NCBI GenBank assembly: GCA_964642165.1
Contig: CAZXOC010000039.1
Location: 1-35,610 of the forward strand
Reading direction: 5' to 3'
Length of the DNA: 35,610 nucleotides
Origin: CAYRVX01 sp964642165
Lineage (GTDB): Bacteria > Planctomycetota > Phycisphaerae > SM23-33
Positions 25,044 to 33,855 of this stretch are shown one piece after another. How positions within the stretch are numbered: the stretch's first letter is position 1; each line of letters begins with the position of its first letter. The notes under the pieces are model-generated. The model was given only the letters and a program-made list of their open reading frames with translations, made no database searches and was not told the origin of the DNA. The translations under genes and the position numbers were made by a program.

Positions 25044-27569
25044 TCACCGGGCCCCGGGCGGGAGCTTGTCTCGAGCCGTCCGGGCGACGGCGGCGTCGGC
25101 CTCGACGAGCAGGCTGGCGCCCTCGGGCAGCCTGTGCTGTCGGCCGGCGACCGTCAGGCGCGGCACGTCGGCGGCCAGGGCGGCCCGGCCGTCCCGGCGC
25201 ACGATCGCCAGCGAGGCGTCCCGGGCCGGGTCCAGCTCGGCGGCGACGTGCCAGTCGCCCAGGCGCAACCGCCCGTCGGGCTCGGCGCGGGGCTCGTGGA
25301 ACGGCGCGGCGTCGCCCTTCCCCCGGACCTGCACGATCGCGAGGAACCGCGCCCGCGCGAGGGGGCGCCCGGGCGTGACCGTCGCGTGCCACTGGTCGGC
25401 ATACTGGATGAGCTCGCCGCCGCTCTTCCGCTTGCGCCAGTTGACGGCCGGGGGGTCGAAGCGGCTCGTCACGCGCAGCTCCAGCGGCGCCGAGCCGCGA
25501 ACGTCCACCTGGGCGCGTGCAGCCCGGCTGGTCCCCAGCAGCCGCCCTCGTTCGGCGTCGGGGCGGATCTCCTCGTCGCCGTGGAGCAGCCAGCTCCACG
25601 CGGCGGGATGGTCGGCGGCCAGCTCGTCGTAGATCACCACGGTCGACGGCCTCAGAAGCGCGAGGTGGCGGCGGAACGTCGTCAGGCCGGCGTCGCCGTA
25701 GGCCCGCGACGCGTCGCCGAGGCAGTAGCTGATCTGCCGGCCGTGAAGGTACCGCGCGATCCACCCGCAGCCCGCCGCGCCGAACACCTGCCCCTTGCCG
25801 TCGATCAGCACCGAGTTGTGCCCGCGCGTGTGCTTGTACCACCCGCGGAAGTGGGGGTCGCCGTAGGCGATGTAGTACCCGGAGTTCGCGAAGAGGCGGC
25901 GCCCGCCGAAGTGGAGATTGAAGCTGTTCTGGCACGCGTGCATGTGGTTGGTCGCGCCGTACGGGCTGGCACGGAAGCCGATCACCAGGTCCCTTGCCGT
26001 CTCGGCCAGGGCCGTATGCATGGAGACGACCCCGATGTCCCTGAACGCGCGGGCCTGGGGGAGGTCCCCGGGCGAGGCGGGTCGCGGCCGGGTCGCCGGC
26101 GCCGGCCGATGGAGGCGGTGCCAGAGAAGCCGCGCCGAGAGCCCCGCCGGCGAGCCGTCCTTCCCGAGGACCTGGCGGGCGTACCACAGCACGTGCGGGT
26201 CGCCGAAGCGCAAGGCGAGGCACTCGGCGAGGTAGCCGACGGTGCGAGGCGGCGCGCCCCGGCGGTCGCAGCCGTCGCCGAAGCCGTCGGGGATGCCGCC
26301 CGCCGGCCAGGCGTACATCAGGGAATGCCCCGCCGCCCGGTACCAGGGATGGTCGCGCAGGTCGACGCCCCCGAGCCGCCGATGCAGCGCAGGCAGGACC
26401 AGCAGCGACTCGATGTTCGTCGTGAAGTAGTTCACGCCGTTGGCCCATCCGCCGTCGTCGCCGCCGAGGCAGGGGAACCGCGCGACCCACAGCTCGTAGA
26501 CGTAGGCGGCCCAACGCTGCGCCTCGGGCAGCTCGCCCAGCATCGCCCAGGCCGCGTCCGCGTACTCCGCCAGGATGTGCTGCCAGATGTGGGCGCTGAA
26601 GACCTTCGCCTCCAGCCGGTTGATGGCTCGCCCGAAGAACCGCCTCGCCCGGACGGCCATCGCGTCGCGAAGCTGCCGTCTCTGCGCCTCGGTCAGCAGG
26701 TCGAAGCACGAGTCGTACACCAGCGCCATGGCGCGCGTGCAGGCCCCGTCGGCGAAGTCGCTGACGCGCGGCGAGGTCGCGCCGTCGGGGTCGAGTGCCG
26801 CGGCCGCCAGGCCCCAGCGAACGGCGGCCCGGCCATATCGCTCCTCGCCCGTCAGCAGGTAGGCCGACGTCAGCCAGTCGGCAGCGTCGAGGAACCGGCG
26901 CCCGTAGCCCTTGCTCGCCCACTGGGCGAACCTCTTGCTCTGGAGCGGGTCGGCCCCCGTCTGGGACGCGCGGGCCGCGGTCTCCTCGGGGGGCTTGCGG
27001 GTGAGGTAGCGTTTGGCGCGCCCCCGAACGTGGGCCGGCTCGGGCGCGTCGCGGAGCCGCCGGCGCAGCGCGCGCAGCTCGTCGCGCGTGGCGAGCAGGC
27101 GCGGGTGGCCCTTGGGGCAGGCGGCCAGGACCTTGGCCGCCGGCGGGGTGACCGCCTCCCGCGCGGAGGGCGTCACGCGGAACCGCAGGACCTTGGACCA
27201 TTGCGGGGCCCGGCCCGGCCGGCGGGTGCCGACCTGCCAGTGCCACTCGCCCGGCGCGAGCCGAGCGTGGGGGTTGTACATCGCCCAGGGCAGGTCGGAC
27301 GCGGCCCGCGTGGACCCGCGAGGGAAGCTCGGGTCTCGCGACAGCCGCACGTCGTAGCGGACGTCCCGCGACGTCCGCGGCGCCCACAGCAGCGGCGGCG
27401 GGTTGACCGCCACCGTCGCGCCGTCGGCGGGCGACGGCTGCCGGCGCGTCTCGGGGTGAATCGCCGCCGAACGGGGCCCGGCGGGTTCGGCGGCCGCGGC
27501 CGTCGCCAGGAACGCGAGGATCGCGGCGGCCGGTCGGTTCGGCCGCTTGGGATGAGAATGCCGTGTCAT
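25044..27569 (-). CDS. Heparinase II/III-family polysaccharide lyase
   Basis: The 841-residue product has a signal peptide (about 1-27, AAAILAFLATAAAAE). A DUF4962-type N-terminal part follows, starting with an Ig-like piece (VRYDVRLSRDPSF, EWHWQVG) and an alpha-barrel (about 170-480) with DAADWLTSAYLLTGEERYGRAA. The C-terminal heparinase II/III-like beta-sandwich domain is at about 520-720. Typical segments are ATNHMHACQNSFNLHFGG and the GHNSVLIDGKGQ motif characteristic of the family. Such enzymes cleave uronic-acid-containing polysaccharides by beta-elimination in the periplasm or outside the cell. The ATG at 27569 precedes the signal with GGGGAG upstream; the longer frame to 27863 is rejected. 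It is divergent from sulfatase 2. Exact substrate is not determinable. Confidence 0.85.
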   Translation of the reverse strand: MTRHSHPKRPNRPAAAILAFLATAAAAEPAGPRSAAIHPETRRQPSPADGATVAVNPPPLLWAPRTSRDVRYDVRLSRDPSFPRGSTRAASDLPWAMYNPHARLAPGEWHWQVGTRRPGRAPQWSKVLRFRVTPSAREAVTPPAAKVLAACPKGHPRLLATRDELRALRRRLRDAPEPAHVRGRAKRYLTRKPPEETAARASQTGADPLQSKRFAQWASKGYGRRFLDAADWLTSAYLLTGEERYGRAAVRWGLAAAALDPDGATSPRVSDFADGACTRAMALVYDSCFDLLTEAQRRQLRDAMAVRARRFFGRAINRLEAKVFSAHIWQHILAEYADAAWAMLGELPEAQRWAAYVYELWVARFPCLGGDDGGWANGVNYFTTNIESLLVLPALHRRLGGVDLRDHPWYRAAGHSLMYAWPAGGIPDGFGDGCDRRGAPPRTVGYLAECLALRFGDPHVLWYARQVLGKDGSPAGLSARLLWHRLHRPAPATRPRPASPGDLPQARAFRDIGVVSMHTALAETARDLVIGFRASPYGATNHMHACQNSFNLHFGGRRLFANSGYYIAYGDPHFRGWYKHTRGHNSVLIDGKGQVFGAAGCGWIARYLHGRQISYCLGDASRAYGDAGLTTFRRHLALLRPSTVVIYDELAADHPAAWSWLLHGDEEIRPDAERGRLLGTSRAARAQVDVRGSAPLELRVTSRFDPPAVNWRKRKSGGELIQYADQWHATVTPGRPLARARFLAIVQVRGKGDAAPFHEPRAEPDGRLRLGDWHVAAELDPARDASLAIVRRDGRAALAADVPRLTVAGRQHRLPEGASLLVEADAAVARTARDKLPPGAR

Positions 27570-27672
27570 GGTGCTCCCCGGGGCTCGGGACGGTCGTGGT
27601 TCACGGGTCGCTGTTCCTTTAATGGCGCGGGATCGCCTCGCTGTTTCGTCGCCGGGGGGGGCGTCGAGGGCG

Positions 27673-27701
27673 TTGCGGGCCGGGCGCGGCGCGGGTAGGA
27701 T
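27673..27701 (+). promoter_or_regulatory. Promoter of sulfatase 2
   Basis: TTGCGG (27673-27678), 17 bp, TAGGAT (27696-27701). The predicted leader is about 105 bases, with a strong GGAGGAG at 27804-27810. Confidence 0.5.
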
Positions 27702-27813
27702 CGCGCCGCTTGGGGCCCGGAGGTCGGGCCCGAGGCCACTGCGGTATACCTGCCCGAGGGGGCGGCCGACGAGCCGGCGCGCCCGCCGCGGGCCCCCAGC
27801 GCGGGAGGAGAAC

Positions 27814-29430
27814 ATGCCCGACAGCCGACGAACCAACATCCTGTGGGTCTCCTTCGAGGACACGAACCCCTTCTACGGGTGCTACGGCGACCCGGTGGCC
27901 CGGACGCCCAATCTCGACCGGCTGGCCGCCGCCGGGTGCCGCTGGCCGAACACCTTCTCGACCGCCGGCGTGTGCGCCCCGGCCCGCTCGGCCGTCATCA
28001 CGGGCATGTACCCGATCTCGATCGGCACCCACCACATGCGCACCGCGCACACCAATCGCTCCACCCCCGAGCTGCCGACGCCGTACTCCGCCGTCGTGCC
28101 CCACTACGTCAAGTGCTTCCCGGAGTACCTCCGTGCCGCCGGGTACTACTGCACCAACAACGTCAAGACCGACTACCAGTTCGACCCGCCGCGCACGGCG
28201 TGGGACGAGCTGAGCAGCGAGGCCCACTGGCGCCGGCGCGGCGATCCCGAGCAGCCGTTCTTCGCCGTGTTCAACCCCACGCGGACGCACGAGAGCGGGA
28301 TGTGGCCGGAGAAGGGCCCCGAGCCGACGTTCGACCCCGACGCGATCGAGCTGCCGCCGTACTTCCCCGACACGCCGAAGGTCCGCGAGGCGATGGCCCG
28401 CATGTACACGAACATCGAGCACAACGACGGCATCCTGGGCGAGCTGCTCGCCCAGCTCGAGGAGGACGGCCTGGCGGACAACACGGTCGTGTTCCACTGG
28501 AGCGACCACGGGCCCCTGCCGCGCGGGAAGCGCTGGCCGTACGATTCCGGCATCCGGGTGCCGATGATCGTGCGCTGGCCCGGGGAGATCGAGCCCGGCG
28601 GCGTGAGCGACGAGCTGCTCAGCACGGTGGACCTCGGCCCGACCGTGCTGTCCGTCGCCGGCGTGGAGGTCCCCTGGCACATGCAGGGACAGGCGTTCCT
28701 CGGCGCCGACGCCGCCGAGCCGCGCGAGTACGTCTACGCCTCCCGCGACCGCTACGACGAGTCCTACGACATGGTCCGCGCCGTCCGCGACAAGCGCCTC
28801 AAGTACATCCGCAACCTCCGCCCGGAGCTGCCCTACCTGCTGTGGATCCCGTACCGCAACCGCCATCCGATCCTCCAGGAGATGTGGCGGCTCCACCTGG
28901 CGGGCGAGCTGAAGGGGCCCCAACGGCTCATGTTCCGGCGGACGCGGCCGGTGGAGGAGCTCTACGACACGCAGGCCGATCCCTACGAGATCCACAACCT
29001 GGCGGAGGACCCGGCCTACGAGCCGGAGCTCGAACGGCTCCGCGAGGCGCTCGACGACTGGCGCGAGGACGTCGGCGACATGGGGGAGATCCCCGAGGCC
29101 GAGATGGTCCGCCAGTGGTACCCGGGCGGCGAGCAGCCCGACACGGCGCCGCCGGTGTTCGTCCCCATCTGCGAGCAATCGCCGGGCACCGAGGCCGCGC
29201 CCGACGGCGGGCGCTTCCGGGCCCCCGTGCTGCTGCAACTGCACTGCGCGACGCAGGGCGCGTCGATGGCCTACACCTTCGACGAGGGCGACGACGCTCG
29301 CTGGCTGCTCTACAGCGGCCCGCTTCGGCTGCCCGAGGGCACGGCGACGGCGCGAGCGCTGGCCGTCCGCATCGGCTACAAGGAGAGCCGCGAGAGCGTC
29401 GCCACGTTCCACGTCGAGGGCGGCGCCTGA
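27814..29430 (+). CDS. Formylglycine-type sulfatase with C-terminal Ig-like domain, no signal peptide
   Basis: The 538-residue product is a type I sulfatase with active-site motif CAPAR (54-58), matching C-x-P-x-R with Ala in place of the more common Ser. The metal start is NILWVSFEDTNP, and a second site is VVFHWSDHGPLPRGKRW. The family C-terminal segment reads LYDTQADPYEIHNLAEDP. The last 70 residues (YTFDEGDDARWLLYSGPLRL to RIGYKES) resemble the CHB_HEX_C-type beta-sandwich that ends some exported hydrolases and sulfatases. No signal peptide is visible at the ATG 27814, which has a strong ribosome site (GGAGGAG). The upstream in-frame extension is arginine-rich and not a signal. Either it acts in the cytoplasm or export is by another route. 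It is divergent from the lyase. Confidence 0.9.
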   Translation: MPDSRRTNILWVSFEDTNPFYGCYGDPVARTPNLDRLAAAGCRWPNTFSTAGVCAPARSAVITGMYPISIGTHHMRTAHTNRSTPELPTPYSAVVPHYVKCFPEYLRAAGYYCTNNVKTDYQFDPPRTAWDELSSEAHWRRRGDPEQPFFAVFNPTRTHESGMWPEKGPEPTFDPDAIELPPYFPDTPKVREAMARMYTNIEHNDGILGELLAQLEEDGLADNTVVFHWSDHGPLPRGKRWPYDSGIRVPMIVRWPGEIEPGGVSDELLSTVDLGPTVLSVAGVEVPWHMQGQAFLGADAAEPREYVYASRDRYDESYDMVRAVRDKRLKYIRNLRPELPYLLWIPYRNRHPILQEMWRLHLAGELKGPQRLMFRRTRPVEELYDTQADPYEIHNLAEDPAYEPELERLREALDDWREDVGDMGEIPEAEMVRQWYPGGEQPDTAPPVFVPICEQSPGTEAAPDGGRFRAPVLLQLHCATQGASMAYTFDEGDDARWLLYSGPLRLPEGTATARALAVRIGYKESRESVATFHVEGGA

Positions 29431-29550
29431 CCGCGCCCTGTCGGCGCCGTCTCGGCCGGGGGCGCACCAACGCTTCCAGCCAACCGTCATGGACCGTTCC
29501 CTCGTGGGCCGTCTCGTGGCGTCCGGGCTCGCCATGGGCGGCCAGGCCCG

Positions 29551-31515
29551 TCAGGCACCCGACGATGCGTTCTCTCGGGCCCCGGCCGCGGGAAGGCGGA
29601 CGGTGAACGTGGTGCCCTCGCCCGGGCGGCTCGTCACGTCGATCGATCCGCCGTGCCCGTCCAGGATGAACTTGACGATGCTGAGGCCCAGCCCGCAGCC
29701 GCCGGCGGGGCGCGACAGGCGCTGATCGACCTGGTAGAACCGCCCGAAGATGCGCCTGGCCTCGCGGCGCGACAGGCCGATGCCGTTGTCGGAGACGGCC
29801 AGGTGCACCTCGCCGCCGTCGGCGAACGCCCGCACGGCGACGCGCTTCTCCGCGCCGGTGTACTTCCAGGCGTTGTCCAGCAGGTTCAGCAGGACGGTCA
29901 CGAGCGCGTCGCGGTCGCCGCGGACGCTGGGCAGGTCGGGCGCCACGTCCACGGTCAGCTCGCAGCCCGCCCCGGCGAAGCGCTCGCGGACCGACTCGAC
30001 CGCCGCCGAGACCACCTCCGCCACGTCCAGCTCGACGGGCTCCCACGCCACGCGGTTGCGTTCCATGCGCGAGAAGGTCAGGAAGTTCTCGATGACGCGG
30101 CTGAGGCGCTCGTTCTCCTTGGCGATCATCCGGTGGTACTCGTCGGCCTGCTGCTCGCTGCCGCACCGCCCGGCCACGAGAGTGTCGATCAGCACCCGCA
30201 TCGACGACAGCGGCGTCTTCAATTCGTGCGAGACCGTCGCGATGAGGTCGTTCTTCAGCCGCGCCAGCCGCATCTGCCGCCCCAGGGAGCCCGCCACGAT
30301 CAGCGCGGCCGCGAGCACCACGCCGATGCCCAGGATGGCCGTCCATTGGTAGGTGGCCTTCTGCCTCTCCGCCGCCGCGGAGAACGGACTCTCGCCGACG
30401 AGATGCACCTCCACCTGCCACCCGACCAGGGGCCCCGGCGCGGGGGCGGCCAGGAACGCGTCGGACCGCGACGCCTGCTCCGCCGGTGGCGCCAGCCGGA
30501 TCGTGATGCCCTTCGGGGCGACCCGCGCCGCGCAGAGCTGCTGCGACGCCTCGATGAGCCGCCCCTCCCGGCAGACGGCTACCGTCCGCCCGTCGCCGGA
30601 GGCGACGTGCCACAGGGCTCCGCCTCGCGCCCGGGAGAATCGCTGCGGGCCCGGTGGGGGCTGGGGGGCCTCGAGGTACTCGGCCGCGCACTGCTCGGCC
30701 GCACGCGTCGCGAACGTGTCGGCGCCTCCGAGCCGGAGCAGCTCGTTCATCAGGAACAGGCGCTGGCCGGCGGGCATGACCGGTTCGCCGTAGTCGTCCA
30801 GCCGCCGGCGGAGGCGCTCGGCGACCGCGCGGAACCGGGCGCCGTTGGGGTCGCCCAGCAGTTGCAGGGCGTGCAGGTCGCCGGCGGGGGCGACCAGGCG
30901 GCCGCCGGGATCGACGGCGCGGGCGAGTTCCGCGGCGGCGAGGGGCCCCGTGAGGACCTCGATGGCCCGGTCCGTTCGTCCGGCCCGCGAGAGGCATCGC
31001 GCCTGGGCCCGGAGGGCGCGGGCGCGGACGGACGGGTCGGCTGCCGCCTTCGCAATGGCCGCATAGGCCGCCGACGCGGCATTCGGGTCTGTACGCTCGA
31101 ACTCGATGTCCTGCGCCTCGACCCACGCGGCGTTGGCGGCCAGGCCGTCCGGCGCCGGCACGGGCGGGGCCGGATAGCCCGGCGATGCGCCCTCGGCGCG
31201 GAGGACCACCGTGTCGAATGCGCACGCCGCGACGAGCCTGCGGAAGCGCTGCGGCGCGGGCAGGGGACCCGCCTCGTCCAGGGCGGCGAGCTGCTTCCGC
31301 CAGTGCTCGGCGAGGGCCTGCTTGGCCTCCAGCACCTGCCCGCGATAGGCGTCGGTCAGGCGCTGGCGGACGGCGAGGCTCGTGTTGCGCATGGCGGCCG
31401 CCAGGAACCACAGCATGCACGCCGTGGGCACCAGCACCACCAGCAGCAGGATGCCCAGCACGGGCCACAGCCGCTGGCCGTGACCCGCGCCGATCCTGGA
31501 GCGTCTGTTCCGCAA
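29551..31515 (-). CDS. Membrane sensor histidine kinase
   Basis: The 654-residue product has a transmembrane segment at about 17-41. A large extracytoplasmic sensor region (about 45-388) follows, with a TPR-like helical stretch (about 130-200), and a second transmembrane segment at about 391-411. The HisKA helix carries H430 in VSHELKTPLSSMR. The ATPase domain has N box LLNLLDNAWKYTG, G1 SDNGIGLSRREARRIFGRFY, and G2 GCGLGLSIVKFILDGHGG. No HAMP domain is evident. The start is TTG at 31515, the first start codon in the frame, with GGAAGGA about eleven bases upstream. It lies 42 bases after the TPR/HEAT/Ig-like gene, so the two are probably one transcript. No response regulator is adjacent; the one at 21889-22572 is a candidate partner. 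Confidence 0.9.
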   Translation of the reverse strand: MRNRRSRIGAGHGQRLWPVLGILLLVVLVPTACMLWFLAAAMRNTSLAVRQRLTDAYRGQVLEAKQALAEHWRKQLAALDEAGPLPAPQRFRRLVAACAFDTVVLRAEGASPGYPAPPVPAPDGLAANAAWVEAQDIEFERTDPNAASAAYAAIAKAAADPSVRARALRAQARCLSRAGRTDRAIEVLTGPLAAAELARAVDPGGRLVAPAGDLHALQLLGDPNGARFRAVAERLRRRLDDYGEPVMPAGQRLFLMNELLRLGGADTFATRAAEQCAAEYLEAPQPPPGPQRFSRARGGALWHVASGDGRTVAVCREGRLIEASQQLCAARVAPKGITIRLAPPAEQASRSDAFLAAPAPGPLVGWQVEVHLVGESPFSAAAERQKATYQWTAILGIGVVLAAALIVAGSLGRQMRLARLKNDLIATVSHELKTPLSSMRVLIDTLVAGRCGSEQQADEYHRMIAKENERLSRVIENFLTFSRMERNRVAWEPVELDVAEVVSAAVESVRERFAGAGCELTVDVAPDLPSVRGDRDALVTVLLNLLDNAWKYTGAEKRVAVRAFADGGEVHLAVSDNGIGLSRREARRIFGRFYQVDQRLSRPAGGCGLGLSIVKFILDGHGGSIDVTSRPGEGTTFTVRLPAAGARENASSGA

Positions 31516-31557
31516 GCTGCCTGCGTCCTTCCTGCCGCTCTCAACGCCGCCCGGCGC

Positions 31558-33705
31558 TCACCGGTTCCGAGCCGACGACACGGCCTTCCGGGCCTTCGCC
31601 AGCCCCGCCTTCGCGGCGGCGTTGTCCGGCTCGACCTTCAGCCACATCTCGTAGTACTTCACCGCTTCGGCGTGTCGCCCGAGCTCCATCAGCGTGCTGG
31701 TCAGGCCGTTCAGCGCGGCCGTGGCGCTTGGCAGGATCTCGACGGCCTTCTTCCAGTACCCCAGCGCCTCGGCGGTCCGGTTCTCCATCTTGGCGATCCA
31801 CGCCAGGCCGTTCAGGGCCCCGGCCTGCTTCGGGTCCAGCGCCAGGCATTTGCCGAACGAGCCCTTGGCGTCGGCGCGCTTGCCCTGGTTCTGCTGGGCC
31901 CAGCCGAGCCCGTTCCAGGCGTGGGCGTTCGTGGGGTCCTTTCCCACGGCCTGGCGGAACTTCTCTTCCGCCTCGGCGAGCTTGCGCTGTCCCCAGAGCC
32001 GCCAGCCGTCGGCCGCCAGGTTCTCCGCCGCACGCTTGTCGGCATCGCTCGGGGCCGCCGGGCCGTGCGCGGCGTTGACGGCCTGCGCCTCGCGGCGAAG
32101 CGGCGCGGGGATCGGCGTGGGCTTGCCGTCCCGGCCGCGCGTGGCGAAGAGCAGGACGTACGGTCGGGCGGGCCTCTGTCCGGCCGTCTGGAAGTACTTG
32201 TCGGCTCCCGTGTTCATGCCGACCCAGTAGACCTTGCCCGGCTGGAGCCGGACCGGCAGCGTGCACGTGCGGCGCTTGGCGTCGTAGCGCGGCTCGCCGG
32301 TTTTGGTCGGGAAGGTCTCCTTGCTGCGCTGCATCCACGACCAGCTTCCGTCCATCATCGCCTGGTCGAAGGTGACGGTGATCCCGGTGAGCGAGGCGGA
32401 CACGTCCTCGGCGAGCGCCTTGGGCGCGGTCGCCACGACGCTCGGCGCGGGCTTGCCGGCGCCGGCAAGAATGGCCTTGGCCTGCGTGAGCAGCTCACTG
32501 GGGATCGGCGTCGGCTTGCCGTCGGCCGACCTCGTGGCGAACAGCAGCACGTGCTGCCGCGCCGTCGCGCCGTCAACCGACATGAAGCTCGTGTACGGCG
32601 GCGTGTTGATGCCGATCCAGTACACCTTGCCCGGCTCGAGCTTCACCGTCTGCGAGCAGGTCGTCCGTTCGGCGTCGTACGACGGGTCGCCGGTCGTCTT
32701 GGGGTACTTGTCGGGCCAGCGCCGCACCCACGCCCAGCACCCGTCGCGCATCTTGCGGTCGAACGTGATCGAGACCGTCTTCCGGCCCGGGGCGACGTCG
32801 TTGGCGAAGTTGCCCGGTGTGCTCCGGATGACCTTGGGCGCGCCCGCTCCGGCGCCGCCCTGGGCGAGCATCCGCAGGGCCGCCTCCGCGTTGCCCCGCA
32901 CCAGCGGGTCCTTGTCCTTCAGGACCTTCTCCAGCACGTCCCTGGCCTCGGCCTTGCCCAGCAGGCCCAGCGCGTAGGCCGCGCAGCGCCGCGCATAGCC
33001 GCTGTCGTCCTTCAGCGCCATGTCGCACAGCTTCGGGTAGCCGGCGGCGACCTTGCGGGCGCCCAGCGCCAGCGCCGCCATGCCGCGCGTCGGGACCTCC
33101 TTGTGCGAGCAGAGCTTCAGCAGGGCGGGCACGGCCGGCGAGATGTCGCGCAGGGGCCCGCGCCAGAGGATGTAGATGGCCGAGCGGCGAACGGTGTTCT
33201 TCTCGGCGCCCAGGGAGCCCTTCAGGGCCTGGACGACCCCTGCCTCGTTCAGGCCCTCGAGCGAGGCGAGCTGCTTCCCGACGCGCGGGTCGCCCTCCGA
33301 GCAGGTCGAGATGACCGTCACGGCCTCCCCGACGACCTTGGCCAGCTCCGCCCCGCCCATCCTGCCTCGAGCCGCCGACATGCACTTCCTGGCCTTGGCG
33401 ACGAGCTTGCCCTGGTCCGGGTAGAGGCGGATCAACTCCTCCATCGCCGAGATCGCGCGGCCGTGCTGCTTCTTCTTCAGGTAGCACACGCCGAGGCGGT
33501 ACCGCGCCTGGGCGATGTACTTCCGGTCGGCCTCGGCGTCCTTGACGATCTTGCGGTAGATTCCCATGGCCGCGTCGAGGTCGCCGACGGCCTCCTCCTG
33601 GTGGATGCCCTTCTCCAGGAGGACCGAGACGCTCTCGCCCGGGGCGCCGAGGGCGACGCCCAGGACCAGCACCGCGGCCAGGGCGATCTGTCGTGCCTGC
33701 ATCAT
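31558..33705 (-). CDS. Exported TPR/HEAT/Ig-like multidomain protein
   Basis: The 715-residue product starts with a signal peptide (about 1-24). TPR-like helices follow (about 28-110, YRLGVCYLKKKQHGRAISAMEELIRLYP), then HEAT-type repeats (about 140-285). Two tandem Ig-like modules of the Big_5/SbsA type (about 290-405 and 410-540) each have the pattern TFDxxMxDGxWxW, then PxYDAxRxTCxxxVxLxPGKVYWxGxNT, and end in VLLFATRxxDGKPTPIP. C-terminal TPRs (about 560-710) finish the protein. It probably works as a periplasmic or cell-surface scaffold. ATG 33705 is followed by a second in-frame ATG; AAAGGAG precedes it. It is upstream of the histidine kinase in the same direction. Confidence 0.85.
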   Translation of the reverse strand: MMQARQIALAAVLVLGVALGAPGESVSVLLEKGIHQEEAVGDLDAAMGIYRKIVKDAEADRKYIAQARYRLGVCYLKKKQHGRAISAMEELIRLYPDQGKLVAKARKCMSAARGRMGGAELAKVVGEAVTVISTCSEGDPRVGKQLASLEGLNEAGVVQALKGSLGAEKNTVRRSAIYILWRGPLRDISPAVPALLKLCSHKEVPTRGMAALALGARKVAAGYPKLCDMALKDDSGYARRCAAYALGLLGKAEARDVLEKVLKDKDPLVRGNAEAALRMLAQGGAGAGAPKVIRSTPGNFANDVAPGRKTVSITFDRKMRDGCWAWVRRWPDKYPKTTGDPSYDAERTTCSQTVKLEPGKVYWIGINTPPYTSFMSVDGATARQHVLLFATRSADGKPTPIPSELLTQAKAILAGAGKPAPSVVATAPKALAEDVSASLTGITVTFDQAMMDGSWSWMQRSKETFPTKTGEPRYDAKRRTCTLPVRLQPGKVYWVGMNTGADKYFQTAGQRPARPYVLLFATRGRDGKPTPIPAPLRREAQAVNAAHGPAAPSDADKRAAENLAADGWRLWGQRKLAEAEEKFRQAVGKDPTNAHAWNGLGWAQQNQGKRADAKGSFGKCLALDPKQAGALNGLAWIAKMENRTAEALGYWKKAVEILPSATAALNGLTSTLMELGRHAEAVKYYEMWLKVEPDNAAAKAGLAKARKAVSSARNR

Positions 33706-33855
33706 TTCCTGCTCCTTTCGTTCCAGTGCCGTCGCTTCCTGCCTGTCACGTCCAGGAGCATTGTCGCGGAGGTATGTTACGGGCTTGTTACCGCGCGTTG
33801 ATTTGTTTGTCCTTTTTGCCGGGCGGGCCGTCGGCGCCGCGCAGCCGCGCGATGG

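Noticed and set aside
29653..33801. 1382-codon plus-strand open frame across the kinase and TPR genes
   Set aside because: It is the antisense shadow of two well-recognised minus-strand genes; high G+C removes stop codons from that frame.
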